Positions 26,891 to 35,868 are shown, counted from the first letter of the stretch. The stretch is DNA of 64,000 nucleotides from Streptomyces coeruleorubidus (GCF_028885415.1 NZ_CP118527.1:1984001-2048000); one strand, 5' to 3'. Notes: generated by a model from the letters alone, not told the origin. Translations and numbers: made by a program.

Positions 26891-27756
26891 GAGGTGCGCG
26901 CCTTGCGGTAGAGGATCGAGCCCGCGAGCAGCGCGCCCGCGCTCGCCGGCAGGGTGAGTCCGAGCGGCAGGTCGCTGCCGGTGCTGGCGAGCTGGGAGTC
27001 GCCCTTGGGCTGGGTGACGAACTGGCCGCCCGGCTTGTTGCCGTGCGAGGAACCGCCCGGCGTCTCGCTGTCCGCGCCGGGCTGCGTGCCCGGGGTGCCG
27101 GGGCCGCCCGGGTTTCCGGGATCGCCCGGGTCACCGGGGTTTCCGGGGGTGCCTGGGTTTCCGGGGTTGCCCGGATCGCCGGGGTCACCCGGGTTGCCGG
27201 GGTGGCCCGGGTCCCCCGGCTGTCCCGGCTGTCCCGGCTGTCCCGGCTGTCCCGGCTGTCCCGGGTCCTCGTTGCCGCCGCCGGGCGGGTTGGTGTGGTG
27301 CTCGCCGGAGCCACCGTTCGCGCAGTCGTTGCCCGTGCTGTAGTTGCCGACGCCGATGACGTTGACGCTGTTGCCACAGACGTTCACCGGCGCGTGGATC
27401 GGCGCCTGGACGTGGTTGCCCGAGCCGACGCCCGGCGAGTCACTGGCGTGGCCGCCCGCGTGCGAGCCGCCCTGGCCGCCCGAATCGCCGTGTCCCCCCG
27501 ACGACGATCCACCGCCTTGGTTGTCACACGAGTTGCCCACCGACGGGTTGAGGACACCGATCACATTGACCGTGTTCCCGCACACGTTGACCGGCGCGTG
27601 CACCGGCGCCTGGACCGAGTTCCCGGACAGCACGCCCGGCGAGCCCGAGCTGGAGCCCTGTGCGCCCGAGGCGGCGTGAGCGGAGCCGCCCGCGGCGGCG
27701 ATCACGCCGGTCGCGGCCGCCACGGTCATCAGACCCTTGCGGGTGACCTGTCGCAT
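26884..27756 (-). CDS. chpC: Long chaplin with two chaplin domains, collagen-like linker and sortase signal
   Basis: A cell-wall-anchored surface protein that helps aerial hyphae become hydrophobic. The 290 residues comprise a signal peptide (1-28), chaplin domain 1 with C59 and C77, chaplin domain 2 with C127 and C145, a Pro-Gly linker (164-227) with a collagen-like GxP pattern, the sortase motif LASTG (256-260), a membrane helix (264-283) and a basic tail. Two chaplin domains plus LAXTG define the long chaplins ChpA-C. Its position beside chpH points to ChpC. The linker is longer than I recall for ChpC and is encoded partly by five exact 9-bp repeats (27215-27259). Start ATG 27756 has a GGCAGG upstream. 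Expression is expected during aerial growth. Confidence 0.93.
   Translation of the reverse strand: MRQVTRKGLMTVAAATGVIAAAGGSAHAASGAQGSSSGSPGVLSGNSVQAPVHAPVNVCGNTVNVIGVLNPSVGNSCDNQGGGSSSGGHGDSGGQGGSHAGGHASDSPGVGSGNHVQAPIHAPVNVCGNSVNVIGVGNYSTGNDCANGGSGEHHTNPPGGGNEDPGQPGQPGQPGQPGQPGDPGHPGNPGDPGDPGNPGNPGTPGNPGDPGDPGNPGGPGTPGTQPGADSETPGGSSHGNKPGGQFVTQPKGDSQLASTGSDLPLGLTLPASAGALLAGSILYRKARTSA
27215..27259 (-). repeat. Five perfect 9-bp repeats inside chpC
   Basis: CCCGGCTGT is repeated five times without mismatch and encodes (Gly-Gln-Pro)5 on the minus strand. Such a perfect short tandem array should be prone to slippage in multiples of three codons, changing linker length. Confidence 0.9.
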
Positions 27757-27818
27757 TTCTGAATACCTGCCTTCGACCTGGCTCGAATTCTTCTCGAATT
27801 CCCTGAAAGAAGCGTTCA

Positions 27819-27849
27819 GTCCCGGAGCGCATGGCACGCGCTCCGGGAC
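27819..27849 (-). terminator. Hairpin between chpH and chpC
   Basis: GTCCCGGAGCGC (27819-27830) pairs perfectly with GCGCTCCGGGAC (27838-27849) around a 7-base loop. It sits 36 bases after the chpH stop, and a smaller hairpin CCCCTC-AGC-GAGGGG (27865-27879) precedes it. It may terminate chpH transcripts, reduce read-through or stabilise the abundant chpH message. Confidence 0.75.
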
Positions 27850-27885
27850 CGATGGCTTTGGACTCCCCTCAGCGAGGGGGAAGCG

Positions 27886-28119
27886 TCACTTGTTGACGCA
27901 GGTGTTGCCGAAGGCGGGGTTCAGCAGCCCGATCACGGAGACCGTGTTGCCGCAGACGTTCACCGGGACGTGAACGGGCGCCTGGACGACGTTGCCGGAC
28001 AGGACGCCCGGGGAGTGCACGGCAGCACCCTGGGCACCCGAGTCGGCGACGGCCAGGCCCGCGCCCGCGAGAACCAGCCCACCGGTGGCAGCCGCAGCAG
28101 CGACGACCTTCTTGATCAT
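27886..28119 (-). CDS. chpH: Short chaplin ChpH
   Basis: A 77-residue secreted amyloid-forming surface protein. The signal peptide is residues 1-25 (MIKKVVAAAAATGG to AVA), leaving a 52-residue mature chain. It carries one chaplin domain, [20 protein letters not shown] then C56 and C74, which form the intramolecular disulfide. The start at 28119 has an excellent AGGAGG four to six bases upstream. ChpH, like ChpE, is one of the chaplins needed for aerial growth in S. coelicolor. It lies upstream of chpC on the same strand with a hairpin between them. A sigma-BldN-like promoter is proposed at 28167-28194. Confidence 0.96.
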   Translation of the reverse strand: MIKKVVAAAAATGGLVLAGAGLAVADSGAQGAAVHSPGVLSGNVVQAPVHVPVNVCGNTVSVIGLLNPAFGNTCVNK

Positions 28120-28166
28120 TATTCCTCCTAGTTGGCAAAGCGACCCATCTTGCGATCGCATTACCT

Positions 28167-28194
28167 GTAACGAGGACGGAGTAATGAGGCTACG
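28167..28194 (-). promoter_or_regulatory. Possible sigma-BldN-type promoter of chpH
   Basis: On the minus strand CGTAGC (28194-28189), a 16-base spacer and CGTTAC (28172-28167) resemble the sigma-BldN elements I recall as CGTAAC and CGTTGA with the same spacing. The transcript would start near 28160, at a perfect 10-bp palindrome TGCGATCGCA (28151-28160), leaving a leader of about 40 bases. Confidence 0.45.
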
Positions 28195-28269
28195 AGCTTA
28201 TGGTCGCATTCACCCTTCCCAGTCGATCCCGCACACCCGACCGAATGGCGGTGTTTCGTATGGGCTGTT

Positions 28270-29595
28270 TCAGGACGCGTCGATGAACCGGTCGAGCACC
28301 CGCACGCCGAACTTCAGGCCCTCCACCGGCACCCGCTCGTCCACGCCGTGGAACATGCCGGCGAAGTCCAGCTCCGGCGGCAGCTTCAGCGGCGCGAAGC
28401 CGAAGCAGCGGATGCCGAGGTCGTCGAAGGACTTGGCGTCGGTGCCGCCGGAGAGCATGTACGGCACGGCCCGGGCGATCGGGTCCTCGGCGCGCAGCGC
28501 GGTCTGCATGGCGTCGACGAGCCGGCCGTCGAAGTCGGTCTCCAGCGCCTTGTCGGCGTGCACGTCCTCCCGCTTCACGCGCGGGCCGAGGATGCGGTCG
28601 AGGTCGGCGAGGAACTCCTCCTCGTAGCCGGGCAGGAAGCGGCCGTCGACGTGTGCGGTGGCCTGGCCGGGGATGACGTTGACCTTGTAGCCGGCGCCCA
28701 GCATGGTCGGGGCCGCCGAGTTGCGCAGGGTCGTGCCGATCATCCGCGCGATGCCGCCGAGCTTGGCGAGGGTCTCGTCCATGTTCTCGGGGTCCAGCTC
28801 GACGCCGAGCGCGTCGGAGAGCTCGTCGAGGAAGGCCCGTACGGTCTTGGTGACCCGGACCGGCCAGGTGTGCCGGCCGAGCCGGGCGACCGCCTCGCAC
28901 AGCTCCGTGATCGCGTTGTCGGTGTTGGTCATCGAGCCGTGGCCGGCCGTGCCGTCGACCGTGAGCCGCATCCAGTGCATGCCCTTCTCGGCGGTCTCGA
29001 CGAGGTAGAGCCGCAGTTTCTCGTTGACCGTGAAGGAGAAGCCGCCGACCTCGCCGATCGCCTCGGTGACGCCCTCGAACAGATCGGGGTGCTTGCGCAC
29101 GAGGTGCTTGGCGCCGTAGGTGCCGCCCGCCTCCTCGTCCGCGAGGAACGCGAGGACGATGTCGCGCGGCGGCTTGCGCCCGCTGCGCAGCCGGTCCCGG
29201 ACGACCGCGAGGGTCATCGCGTCCATGTCCTTCATGTCGACGGCACCGCGACCCCACACGCAGCCGTCGGCGATCTCGCCGGAGAAGGGGTGGTGGGTCC
29301 AGTCGTCCGCGTTGGCCGGTACGACGTCGGTGTGGCCGTGGATGAGGAGCGCGGGCCGGGAGCGGTCCTCGCCCTCGATCCGGGCCACCGTGGAGGCGCG
29401 GCCCGGGTGCGACTCGAAGATCTGCGGTTCAAGTCCCACCTCGGCGAGCTTCTCGGCGACGTACTCCGCCGCCTTGCGCTCGCCCGGACCCGAGTGGTCG
29501 CCGTAGTTGCTGGTGTCGATCTGGATCAGCTCGCGGCAGAGGTCCACGACCTCGTCCTCGCCGGTGACGCTCCTGGCCGTGTCCGTCTCGCTCAC
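28270..29595 (-). CDS. M20-family metallopeptidase
   Basis: A 441-residue zinc peptidase of the M20 family (ArgE/DapE/CPG2 type), probably a cytoplasmic dipeptidase or deacylase. Metal ligands can be placed in LLIHGHTDVVP (His and catalytic Asp), CVWGRGAVDMKD (bridging Asp), and LADEEAGGTYGAK (catalytic Glu and ligand Glu). The dimerisation domain contains GTAGHGSMTNTDNA. A late His is in MLSGGTDAKSF and FHGVDERVP. The GTG at 29595 has GGGAGG 6 bases upstream. The exact substrate cannot be read from the sequence. It is separated from chpH by 150 bp. Confidence 0.92.
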   Translation of the reverse strand: MSETDTARSVTGEDEVVDLCRELIQIDTSNYGDHSGPGERKAAEYVAEKLAEVGLEPQIFESHPGRASTVARIEGEDRSRPALLIHGHTDVVPANADDWTHHPFSGEIADGCVWGRGAVDMKDMDAMTLAVVRDRLRSGRKPPRDIVLAFLADEEAGGTYGAKHLVRKHPDLFEGVTEAIGEVGGFSFTVNEKLRLYLVETAEKGMHWMRLTVDGTAGHGSMTNTDNAITELCEAVARLGRHTWPVRVTKTVRAFLDELSDALGVELDPENMDETLAKLGGIARMIGTTLRNSAAPTMLGAGYKVNVIPGQATAHVDGRFLPGYEEEFLADLDRILGPRVKREDVHADKALETDFDGRLVDAMQTALRAEDPIARAVPYMLSGGTDAKSFDDLGIRCFGFAPLKLPPELDFAGMFHGVDERVPVEGLKFGVRVLDRFIDAS

Positions 29596-29789
29596 GCGCT
29601 TCCTCCCGCTGTCACTGCTGCTGGGTCCTCCTCATCCTCCCTCTCCCCGGCCCGCTCCCCAAGAGCGGTCCCGGTCCGTCACACGCCGTTCACGCCCGGC
29701 CGGGTGCGGGCGGGGGTGATCGGCCACCCCTGGGAGCCTGGTAATGTTTACGTCGTCGCCGCGGGGAGAACCCGCGCGACAGACACCTT

Positions 29790-29874
29790 GTCCGGGTGGC
29801 GGAATGGCAGACGCGCTAGCTTGAGGTGCTAGTGCCCTTTATCGGGCGTGGGGGTTCAAGTCCCCCCTCGGACA
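29790..29874 (+). tRNA. tRNA-Leu (anticodon GAG)
   Basis: A class II tRNA. The acceptor GTCCGGG (29790-29796) pairs with CTCGGAC (29867-29873), with A as discriminator. The D-loop has GGAATGGCAGACG. The anticodon stem is CTAGC/GCTAG around loop TTGAGGT with GAG at 29823-29825. The long variable arm is TGCCC-TTTATC-GGGCG, and the T arm is GGGGG-TTCAAGT-CCCCC. CCA is not encoded. It reads CUC and CUU leucine codons. Confidence 0.97.
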
Positions 29875-29879
29875 CAGAT

Positions 29880-29910
29880 CGAAAAGCCCCTCTCGTCGAG
29901 GGGCTTTTCG
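29880..29910 (+). terminator. Terminator of the tRNA-Leu gene
   Basis: CGAAAAGCCCCTC (29880-29892) pairs with GAGGGGCTTTTCG (29898-29910), loop TCGTC, immediately after the tRNA. The run of A and T residues in the stem base is typical of an intrinsic terminator. Confidence 0.93.
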
Positions 29911-30201
29911 TCGTTTCCGGGGAGGAAGTCTTCCCCTCAACTCCGGTGCCTTCGACGCTCTTCGGGGGCGGCCGGGGGAAATGTGGGCGACATCTCGCCA
30001 GGCCGGGAGAAGCACAGGTGGGAGCAGGGGGCGCCGGGCCTCAGGAGGTCTCGCGGTCGCCTCCGAGCAGCGGACATGACAGGGCGAAGTCACCCGACCA
30101 CTAGAGTATTGGGCTTGTTCGCGCCGGAACGGAACATCCCCAGGCAGACCTGCGGGCCCACCGGCGCCCCGGATGGTCCGGGTTCGAGACGCGAGGATCC
30201 G

Positions 30202-33200
30202 ATGGCCGCCCTGCACGAAAGCCCTGACCTCACCGTGCTGGACCGGGAGTTGAGCGCGGAACTCCCCGACGTGGCCCGTTTCTCCGCCGGTCCCGCGGCC
30301 TCCCCCCGCACCCTGGTCGACATCTTCGAGGCGTCCGTACGGTCGCACCCCGACGAGCCCGCGCTCGACGACGGCCACCGGCTGCTCACCTACCGCGCGC
30401 TGGCGGTCGAGGTGGAGCGCCTGCGGCAGCGGCTGGCCGCCATGGACGTCGGGCTCGGGGACCGCGTCGGTGTCCGGGTCCCGTCGGGCACCAACGACCT
30501 GTACGTGGCGATCCTCGCGGTGCTGGCCACCGGTGCCGCGTACGTGCCCGTGGACGCCGAGGACCCCGACGAGCGGGCCGATCTGGTCTTCGGCGAGGCC
30601 GGGGTGCGGGTGGTCGTCGGGGCCGGTCACGAGCTGACCGTCGGCGGCGCCGCCGGCCATGCCGCCGCCCGGCCCGGCGTCGGGCACGACGCGTGGATCA
30701 TCTTCACCTCCGGCTCCACCGGGAAGCCCAAGGGCGTGGCCGTCAGCCACCGCAGCGCCGCCGCCTTCGTGGACGCGGAGGCCGCGCTGTTCCTGACCGA
30801 CGATCCGATCGGGCCCGGCGACCGGGTCATGGCGGGGCTGTCCGTCGCGTTCGACGCGTCCTGCGAGGAGATGTGGCTGGCGTGGCGGTACGGCGCCTGT
30901 CTGGTGCCGGTGCCGCGCTCGCAGGTCAGGAGTGGTGCCGATCTCGGGCCCTGGCTGGTCGAGCAGGAGATCACCGTCGTGTCCACCGTGCCGACGCTGG
31001 CGGCGCTGTGGGAGCCGGAGACGCTCAACGACGTACGCCTGCTGATCTTCGGCGGGGAGGCGTGCCCTCCCGAGCTGGCGCAGCGTCTGGTGACCGAGGG
31101 GCGCGAGGTGTGGAACACCTACGGGCCGACCGAGGCGACGGTCGTGGCGTGCGCGTCGCTGATGAGCGGCGAGGGGCCGATCCGGATCGGGCTGCCGCTG
31201 GACGGCTGGGAGCTGGCCGTCGTCGACGAGGCCGGGGAGCCCGTGCCGATGGGCGGCAGTGGACAGCTGGTGATCGGCGGGGTCGGACTCGCCCGGTATC
31301 TAGACGCCGAGAAGGACGCGGAGAAGTACGCGCCGCTTCAGTCGCTGGGCTGGGAGCGGGCGTATCGCAGCGGTGACCTGGTGCGGGCCGAACCGGAGGG
31401 GCTGGTCTTCCTCGGGCGGGCCGACGAGCAGATCAAGCTCGGTGGGCGCCGTATCGAGCTCGGTGAGGTGGACGCGGCGCTTCAGGCGCTGCCCGGGACG
31501 GCCGGCGCAGCCGCCGCGGTGCGGACGGCGCGCAGCGGCAACCAGCTCCTCGTCGGCTACGTCGTCACCCAGGACGGCTGGGACCACTCGGCGGCCGTCG
31601 AGCGACTGCGCGCCGAACTGCCCGCAGCCCTGGTGCCGTTGCTCGCGCCGGTCGACGAGCTGCCGACCCGTACCTCGGGCAAGGTGGACCGGGACGCGCT
31701 GCCCTGGCCGCTGGACGGACTGGAGACGAGCGGCCCGGCCGAGCGGCTGTACGGCACCGAGGCCTGGCTCGCCGAGCAGTGGACGGACGTCCTCGGCATT
31801 CCGGTCACGTCGGCCTCCGACGACTTCTTCGGGATCGGCGGGGGCAGTCTGGCCGCCGCCCAGCTGACGACGAGACTGCGCGCGCGCTATCCGAGCGCCG
31901 CCGTCCTCGACGTCTACCAGCAACCCGTCCTGCGGAAGCTGGCCCGGCATCTTGAGGAGTCGGCGCAGGACGACGGGGTCCGGCGGGTCGTGGCACCGGT
32001 GCCGAGGCGCGCCCAGCTCGTCCAGCTCCTGGTGCTGGTTCCCCTGTTCACACTGCTCGGGCTGCGCTGGACCGTGGTGCTCGCCGCGCTCGGGAACATG
32101 CTGCCCGGCTACTCCTGGCTGCCGACGGCGCCCTGGTGGCTCGTCGCGGCCGGCGCCGTGCTGCTGTTCAGCCCGCCCGGGCGCCTCGCGCTCGCCGCGG
32201 GCGGGGCACGATGGCTGCTGCGGGGCGTGCGGCCGGGCCGGTACCCGCGCGGCGGGAGCGTCCATCTGCGGCTGTGGACGGCCGAGCGGCTGGCCGAGTT
32301 CAGCGGGGCGACCTCGCTGACCGGGTCCTGGCTCGAACGGTACGCGCGTGCGCTGGGCGCCAAGGTGGGGCAGGACGTGGACCTGCACTCGCTGCCGCCG
32401 GTCACCGGCATGCTCAAGCTGGGCCGGGGCGCGGCCGTCGAGTCCGAGGTGGACCTGTCCGGGTACTGGCTGGACGGCGACCGGCTGGAGATCGGTCCGG
32501 TGAAGGTGGGCGCGCACGCCGTCGTCGGCACGCGCAGCATGCTCTTCCCGGGCGCGCGGGTGGGCAAGCGGGCCGAGGTGGCGCCCGGTTCGGCGGTCAC
32601 GGGGCAGATTCCCACCGGGCAGCGGTGGGCGGGCGCGCCCGCGGTCAAGCTGGGCCGGGCCAAGCGGAACTGGCCCAAGGAGCTGCCCGGGCGGGGCGCG
32701 TACTGGCGGGTGATGTACGGCGTGACGGGTTTCGCGCTGACCGCGTTGCCGGTGGTCTCGGCTGCTGCCGCGCTGCTGGTGGCGGGGCTGTTCGTCGGTC
32801 CGGACGCCGGGTTCGGTGCGGCCCTGCGTGGCGCTGTCGTCGCGCTGGTGCCGGCGACGCTCGCGTTCGGGCTGGCGTACGCGCTGCTGCTCGTGGCCGC
32901 CGTACGGCTGCTGAGCCTGGGGCTGCGGGAGGGCACGCACGCCACGCACAGCCGGGTGGGCTGGCAGGCCTGGACCGTGACACAGCTGATGGACCGGTCG
33001 CGGGACATGCTGTTCCCGCTGTATGCGGGGCTGGTCACGCCGGTGTGGCTGCGGCTGCTCGGGATGCGGATCGGGCGGCGGGCCGAGGTGTCCACCGTGC
33101 TGGCCCTGCCCAGCCTGACCACGGTCGGCGAGGGCGCGTTCCTGGCGGACGACACACTGACCGCCCCCTACGAGCTCGGCGGCGGCTGGCTGCGGATCGG

Positions 33201-34068
33201 GCGCGCGGAGATCGGCCGGCGGGCCTTTCTCGGCAACTCGGGGATGACCGCGCCGGGGCGGAGCGTGCCGGACGGTGGCCTGGTGGGTGTGCTGTCGGCG
33301 ACGCCGAAGAAGGCCAAGAAGGGCAGCTCGTACCTGGGACTGCCGCCGGTGAGGCTGCCGCGTGCCGCGTCGGGCGGCGACCAGAGCCGGACCTATGATC
33401 CGCCCGCGCGGCTGCTGTGGGCGCGCGCTCTGGTGGAGCTCTGCCGGATCGTGCCGGTGTTCTGCTCGGCGGCGCTGGCGGTGGGGACGGCGGCGGCGCT
33501 GTGCGCGCTCGGCGGGTGGGCTCCCCTGCTGTCCGGTCTGGTGCTGCTCGGGGCGGGCTGCGCGGCGGGGCTCGTCTCGATCGCGGCGAAGTGGCTGCTC
33601 GTGGGACGGCATCGCGCCGGCGAGCACCCCTTGTGGAGCTCCTTCGTGTGGCGCAACGAGCTGGCGGACACCTTCGTCGAGGTGCTGGCCGTGCCGTGGC
33701 TGGCCGGTGCGGTGCGGGGCACGCCGCTGATGTCGGCGTGGCTGCGCGGGCTCGGTGCGCACATCGGCCGGGGTGTGTGGGTCGACAGCTACTGGCTGCC
33801 GGAGACGGACCTGGTGACGCTCGGCGACGCGGCGACCGTGAACCGGGGTTGTGTGCTCCAGACCCACCTCTTCCACGACCGGATCTTGCGGACGGATACT
33901 GTGGTCCTCCGTGAGGGCGCCACTCTGGGCCCGGGCGGAATCGTCCTGCCCGGCAGCGCCGTCGGGGCCCGCACCACGCTGGGTCCGGCGTCCCTGGTGA
34001 TGGCCGCGGAGTCCGTGCCCGACGACACGCGCTGGCTGGGCAACCCGATCGAGGCATGGCGTCGCTAG
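30202..34068 (+). CDS. Pls/PosA-type membrane-bound single-module peptide synthetase
   Basis: A 1288-residue non-ribosomal peptide synthetase with the architecture of epsilon-poly-lysine synthetase. The adenylation domain spans residues 1 to about 510, with IIFTSGSTGKPKG (166-178), NTYGPTEATVV, YRSGDLVR, and the Lys of RTSGKVDR. The carrier domain has FFGIGGGSLAAAQ with phosphopantetheine Ser549. Three pairs of membrane helices then alternate with acyltransferase-like hexapeptide-repeat domains (for example GRGAAVESEVDLSG and GDAATVNRGCVLQTHLF). There is no condensation or thioesterase domain; in Pls the C-terminal tandem domains join monomers. The ATG at 30202 follows GAGGAT. The product is likely a homopolymer or short oligomer of one amino acid; which one is not determined. 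Usual length is about 1300. Confidence 0.92.
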   Translation: MAALHESPDLTVLDRELSAELPDVARFSAGPAASPRTLVDIFEASVRSHPDEPALDDGHRLLTYRALAVEVERLRQRLAAMDVGLGDRVGVRVPSGTNDLYVAILAVLATGAAYVPVDAEDPDERADLVFGEAGVRVVVGAGHELTVGGAAGHAAARPGVGHDAWIIFTSGSTGKPKGVAVSHRSAAAFVDAEAALFLTDDPIGPGDRVMAGLSVAFDASCEEMWLAWRYGACLVPVPRSQVRSGADLGPWLVEQEITVVSTVPTLAALWEPETLNDVRLLIFGGEACPPELAQRLVTEGREVWNTYGPTEATVVACASLMSGEGPIRIGLPLDGWELAVVDEAGEPVPMGGSGQLVIGGVGLARYLDAEKDAEKYAPLQSLGWERAYRSGDLVRAEPEGLVFLGRADEQIKLGGRRIELGEVDAALQALPGTAGAAAAVRTARSGNQLLVGYVVTQDGWDHSAAVERLRAELPAALVPLLAPVDELPTRTSGKVDRDALPWPLDGLETSGPAERLYGTEAWLAEQWTDVLGIPVTSASDDFFGIGGGSLAAAQLTTRLRARYPSAAVLDVYQQPVLRKLARHLEESAQDDGVRRVVAPVPRRAQLVQLLVLVPLFTLLGLRWTVVLAALGNMLPGYSWLPTAPWWLVAAGAVLLFSPPGRLALAAGGARWLLRGVRPGRYPRGGSVHLRLWTAERLAEFSGATSLTGSWLERYARALGAKVGQDVDLHSLPPVTGMLKLGRGAAVESEVDLSGYWLDGDRLEIGPVKVGAHAVVGTRSMLFPGARVGKRAEVAPGSAVTGQIPTGQRWAGAPAVKLGRAKRNWPKELPGRGAYWRVMYGVTGFALTALPVVSAAAALLVAGLFVGPDAGFGAALRGAVVALVPATLAFGLAYALLLVAAVRLLSLGLREGTHATHSRVGWQAWTVTQLMDRSRDMLFPLYAGLVTPVWLRLLGMRIGRRAEVSTVLALPSLTTVGEGAFLADDTLTAPYELGGGWLRIGRAEIGRRAFLGNSGMTAPGRSVPDGGLVGVLSATPKKAKKGSSYLGLPPVRLPRAASGGDQSRTYDPPARLLWARALVELCRIVPVFCSAALAVGTAAALCALGGWAPLLSGLVLLGAGCAAGLVSIAAKWLLVGRHRAGEHPLWSSFVWRNELADTFVEVLAVPWLAGAVRGTPLMSAWLRGLGAHIGRGVWVDSYWLPETDLVTLGDAATVNRGCVLQTHLFHDRILRTDTVVLREGATLGPGGIVLPGSAVGARTTLGPASLVMAAESVPDDTRWLGNPIEAWRR

Positions 34069-34136
34069 GCGGTACTCCCGCGGGGCCGGGGGCCGATGGA
34101 CGTCGTACGAGCGCAGTGCAGGGAGCGGACGCAACA

Positions 34137-35480
34137 GTGGCGGTTCAGCAGTCAGTGGGTCAGGACCCGTACTTCCCGGGTAACGGTGACCTCCGGTACC
34201 GGGTGCATCGGTACGAGCTCACGCTGGACTACCGCCCCGCGCCGAACCGGCTGGCGGGAACGGCGCGGATCAACGCCATCGCGGGCCGTGGTCAGCTCAC
34301 CGAGTTCCAGCTGAACCTCGCGGACTTCCGGCTGGGCCGGGTGCGGGTCGACGGCCGTGCTGCGCACTACACGCACCGGGGCGGCAAGTTGCGCGTCCGC
34401 CCCGCGAAGCCGCTGCGCGCCGGTGCCGCGTTCACCGTCGAGGTGCAGTGGTCGGGGAACCCCCGGCCGGTGAGCAGCCCCTGGGGCGGCCTCGGCTGGG
34501 AGGAGCTGGAGGACGGGGCGCTGGTGGCGAGCCAGCCGGTCGGGGCGCCGTCGTGGTACCCGTGCAACGACCGGCCCGCCGACAAGGCCTCGTACCAGAT
34601 CTCGGTCACGACGCCGTCGGCCTACGCGGTGGTGGCCGGTGGACGTCTGCTCACGCGTACGACGAAGGCCTCGACGACCACCTGGGTGTACGAGCAGGCG
34701 GCGCCGACCTCCAGCTATCTGGTGGGGCTGTCGATCGGGAAGTACCAGACCGTGCTGCTGGGTGACCCGGGCCCGGGCGGGGTGCCGCAGCACGGGCACA
34801 TTCCGGCGCACCTGCTCCCCCGGTTCTCCCGGGACTTCGCACGGCAGCCCGCGATGATGGAGCTGTTCCAGGAACTGTTCGGGCCGTACCCGTTCGACGA
34901 GTACGCGGTCGTCGTGACCGAGGAGGAGCTCGACGTCCCCGTCGAGGCGCAGGGGTTGTCGCTGTTCGGGTCCAACCACGTGGACGGGGCGCGGGGTTCG
35001 GAGCGGCTGGTCGCGCACGAGCTGGCGCACCAGTGGTTCGGCAACAGCGTGTCCATCGCCGACTGGCGGCAGATCTGGCTGAACGAGGGGTTCGCGAAGT
35101 ACGCCGAGTGGCTGTGGTCGGAGCGCTCGGGAGGCCGCGGCGCCCAGCAACTGGCCGCCGCCGCACACCGGTCGCTGTCCGCGCTGCCGCAGGACCTTCG
35201 GCTCGCCGATCCGGGGCGGAAGTCGATGTTCGACGACCGTCTCTACCAGCGCGGCGGGCTCACCTTGCACGCGGTGCGGTGTGCCCTGGGCGACGACGCC
35301 TTCTTCCGCATGCTGCGCGGGTGGGCGGGGCTGCACCGGGGCGGGGCGGTGACCACGGGGGCCTTCACCGCGCACGCGGCGCGGTTCGCGGACGAGCCGC
35401 TGGACGAGCTGTTCGACGCCTGGGTGTACGGGACGGCGCTGCCGCCACTGCCCTCGTCCGGGACGGGTGCGGCCGTCTAG
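34137..35480 (+). CDS. M1-family zinc metallopeptidase next to the Pls-type synthetase
   Basis: A 447-residue short M1 peptidase. The zinc site is complete: H294-E295-x-x-H298 in VAHELAHQWFG and E317 in LNEGFAKYAEW, 18 residues apart as in the family. N-terminal beta-rich domain and catalytic domain are present; the large C-terminal helical domain of aminopeptidase N is absent. I chose GTG 34137, with GGGAG 11 bases upstream; an ATG at 34056 overlaps the synthetase stop by 13 bases and is an alternative, but with a poor ribosome site. Overlap and orientation indicate one operon. In producers of epsilon-poly-lysine a Zn peptidase beside pls degrades the polymer, so a self-protection or turnover role is likely but unproven. 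Confidence 0.88.
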   Translation: MAVQQSVGQDPYFPGNGDLRYRVHRYELTLDYRPAPNRLAGTARINAIAGRGQLTEFQLNLADFRLGRVRVDGRAAHYTHRGGKLRVRPAKPLRAGAAFTVEVQWSGNPRPVSSPWGGLGWEELEDGALVASQPVGAPSWYPCNDRPADKASYQISVTTPSAYAVVAGGRLLTRTTKASTTTWVYEQAAPTSSYLVGLSIGKYQTVLLGDPGPGGVPQHGHIPAHLLPRFSRDFARQPAMMELFQELFGPYPFDEYAVVVTEEELDVPVEAQGLSLFGSNHVDGARGSERLVAHELAHQWFGNSVSIADWRQIWLNEGFAKYAEWLWSERSGGRGAQQLAAAAHRSLSALPQDLRLADPGRKSMFDDRLYQRGGLTLHAVRCALGDDAFFRMLRGWAGLHRGGAVTTGAFTAHAARFADEPLDELFDAWVYGTALPPLPSSGTGAAV

Positions 35481-35493
35481 GACAATGACCGGC

Positions 35494-35868
35494 ATGACTG
35501 CGCGTTCCTGCCCCTGCGGCCTTCCCGGGGCCTACGGCGACTGCTGTGGGCGCTACCACTCCGGGACAGCTGCCGCGCCGACCGCCGAGGCGTTGATGCG
35601 CTCGCGCTACTGCGCCTTTGTGAAGGGCGACGTCGCGTATCTGCTGCGGACGTGGCATCCGCGGACGCGGCCCGGGACGCTGGAGCCGGATCCGCGGATG
35701 CGGTGGACCGGGCTGGAGATCCTTCAGACGAGTGACGGGACCGCGTTTCACACGACCGGGACCGTGGAGTTCCGGGCGTCGTACCGGGGCGGCTCGCTGC
35801 ACGAGCGGAGCCGGTTCGAGCGGGTCGACGGGGCCTGGGTGTACGTCGACGGGGAGTTTCTGCCGTAG
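35494..35868 (+). CDS. YchJ-family (UPF0225) protein
   Basis: A 124-residue small protein with an N-terminal SEC-C-type zinc motif, CPCGLPGAYGDCCGRYH, followed by the YchJ domain (ALMRSRYCAFVKGDVAYLLRTWHP, then RWTGLEIL and VEFRASYR). The function is unknown; the zinc motif suggests protein interaction. An ATG at 35485 is also possible. It follows the M1 peptidase by 13 bp and may be the last gene of that operon. Its stop is shared by a hairpin with the convergent regulator gene. Confidence 0.9.
   Translation: MTARSCPCGLPGAYGDCCGRYHSGTAAAPTAEALMRSRYCAFVKGDVAYLLRTWHPRTRPGTLEPDPRMRWTGLEILQTSDGTAFHTTGTVEFRASYRGGSLHERSRFERVDGAWVYVDGEFLP

Noticed and set aside
26954..27762. Collagen-like reading frames on the plus strand
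   Set aside because: They are the antisense of the chpC Pro-Gly linker. The chpC frame has a signal peptide, chaplin domains and a sortase signal; the antisense frames have none.
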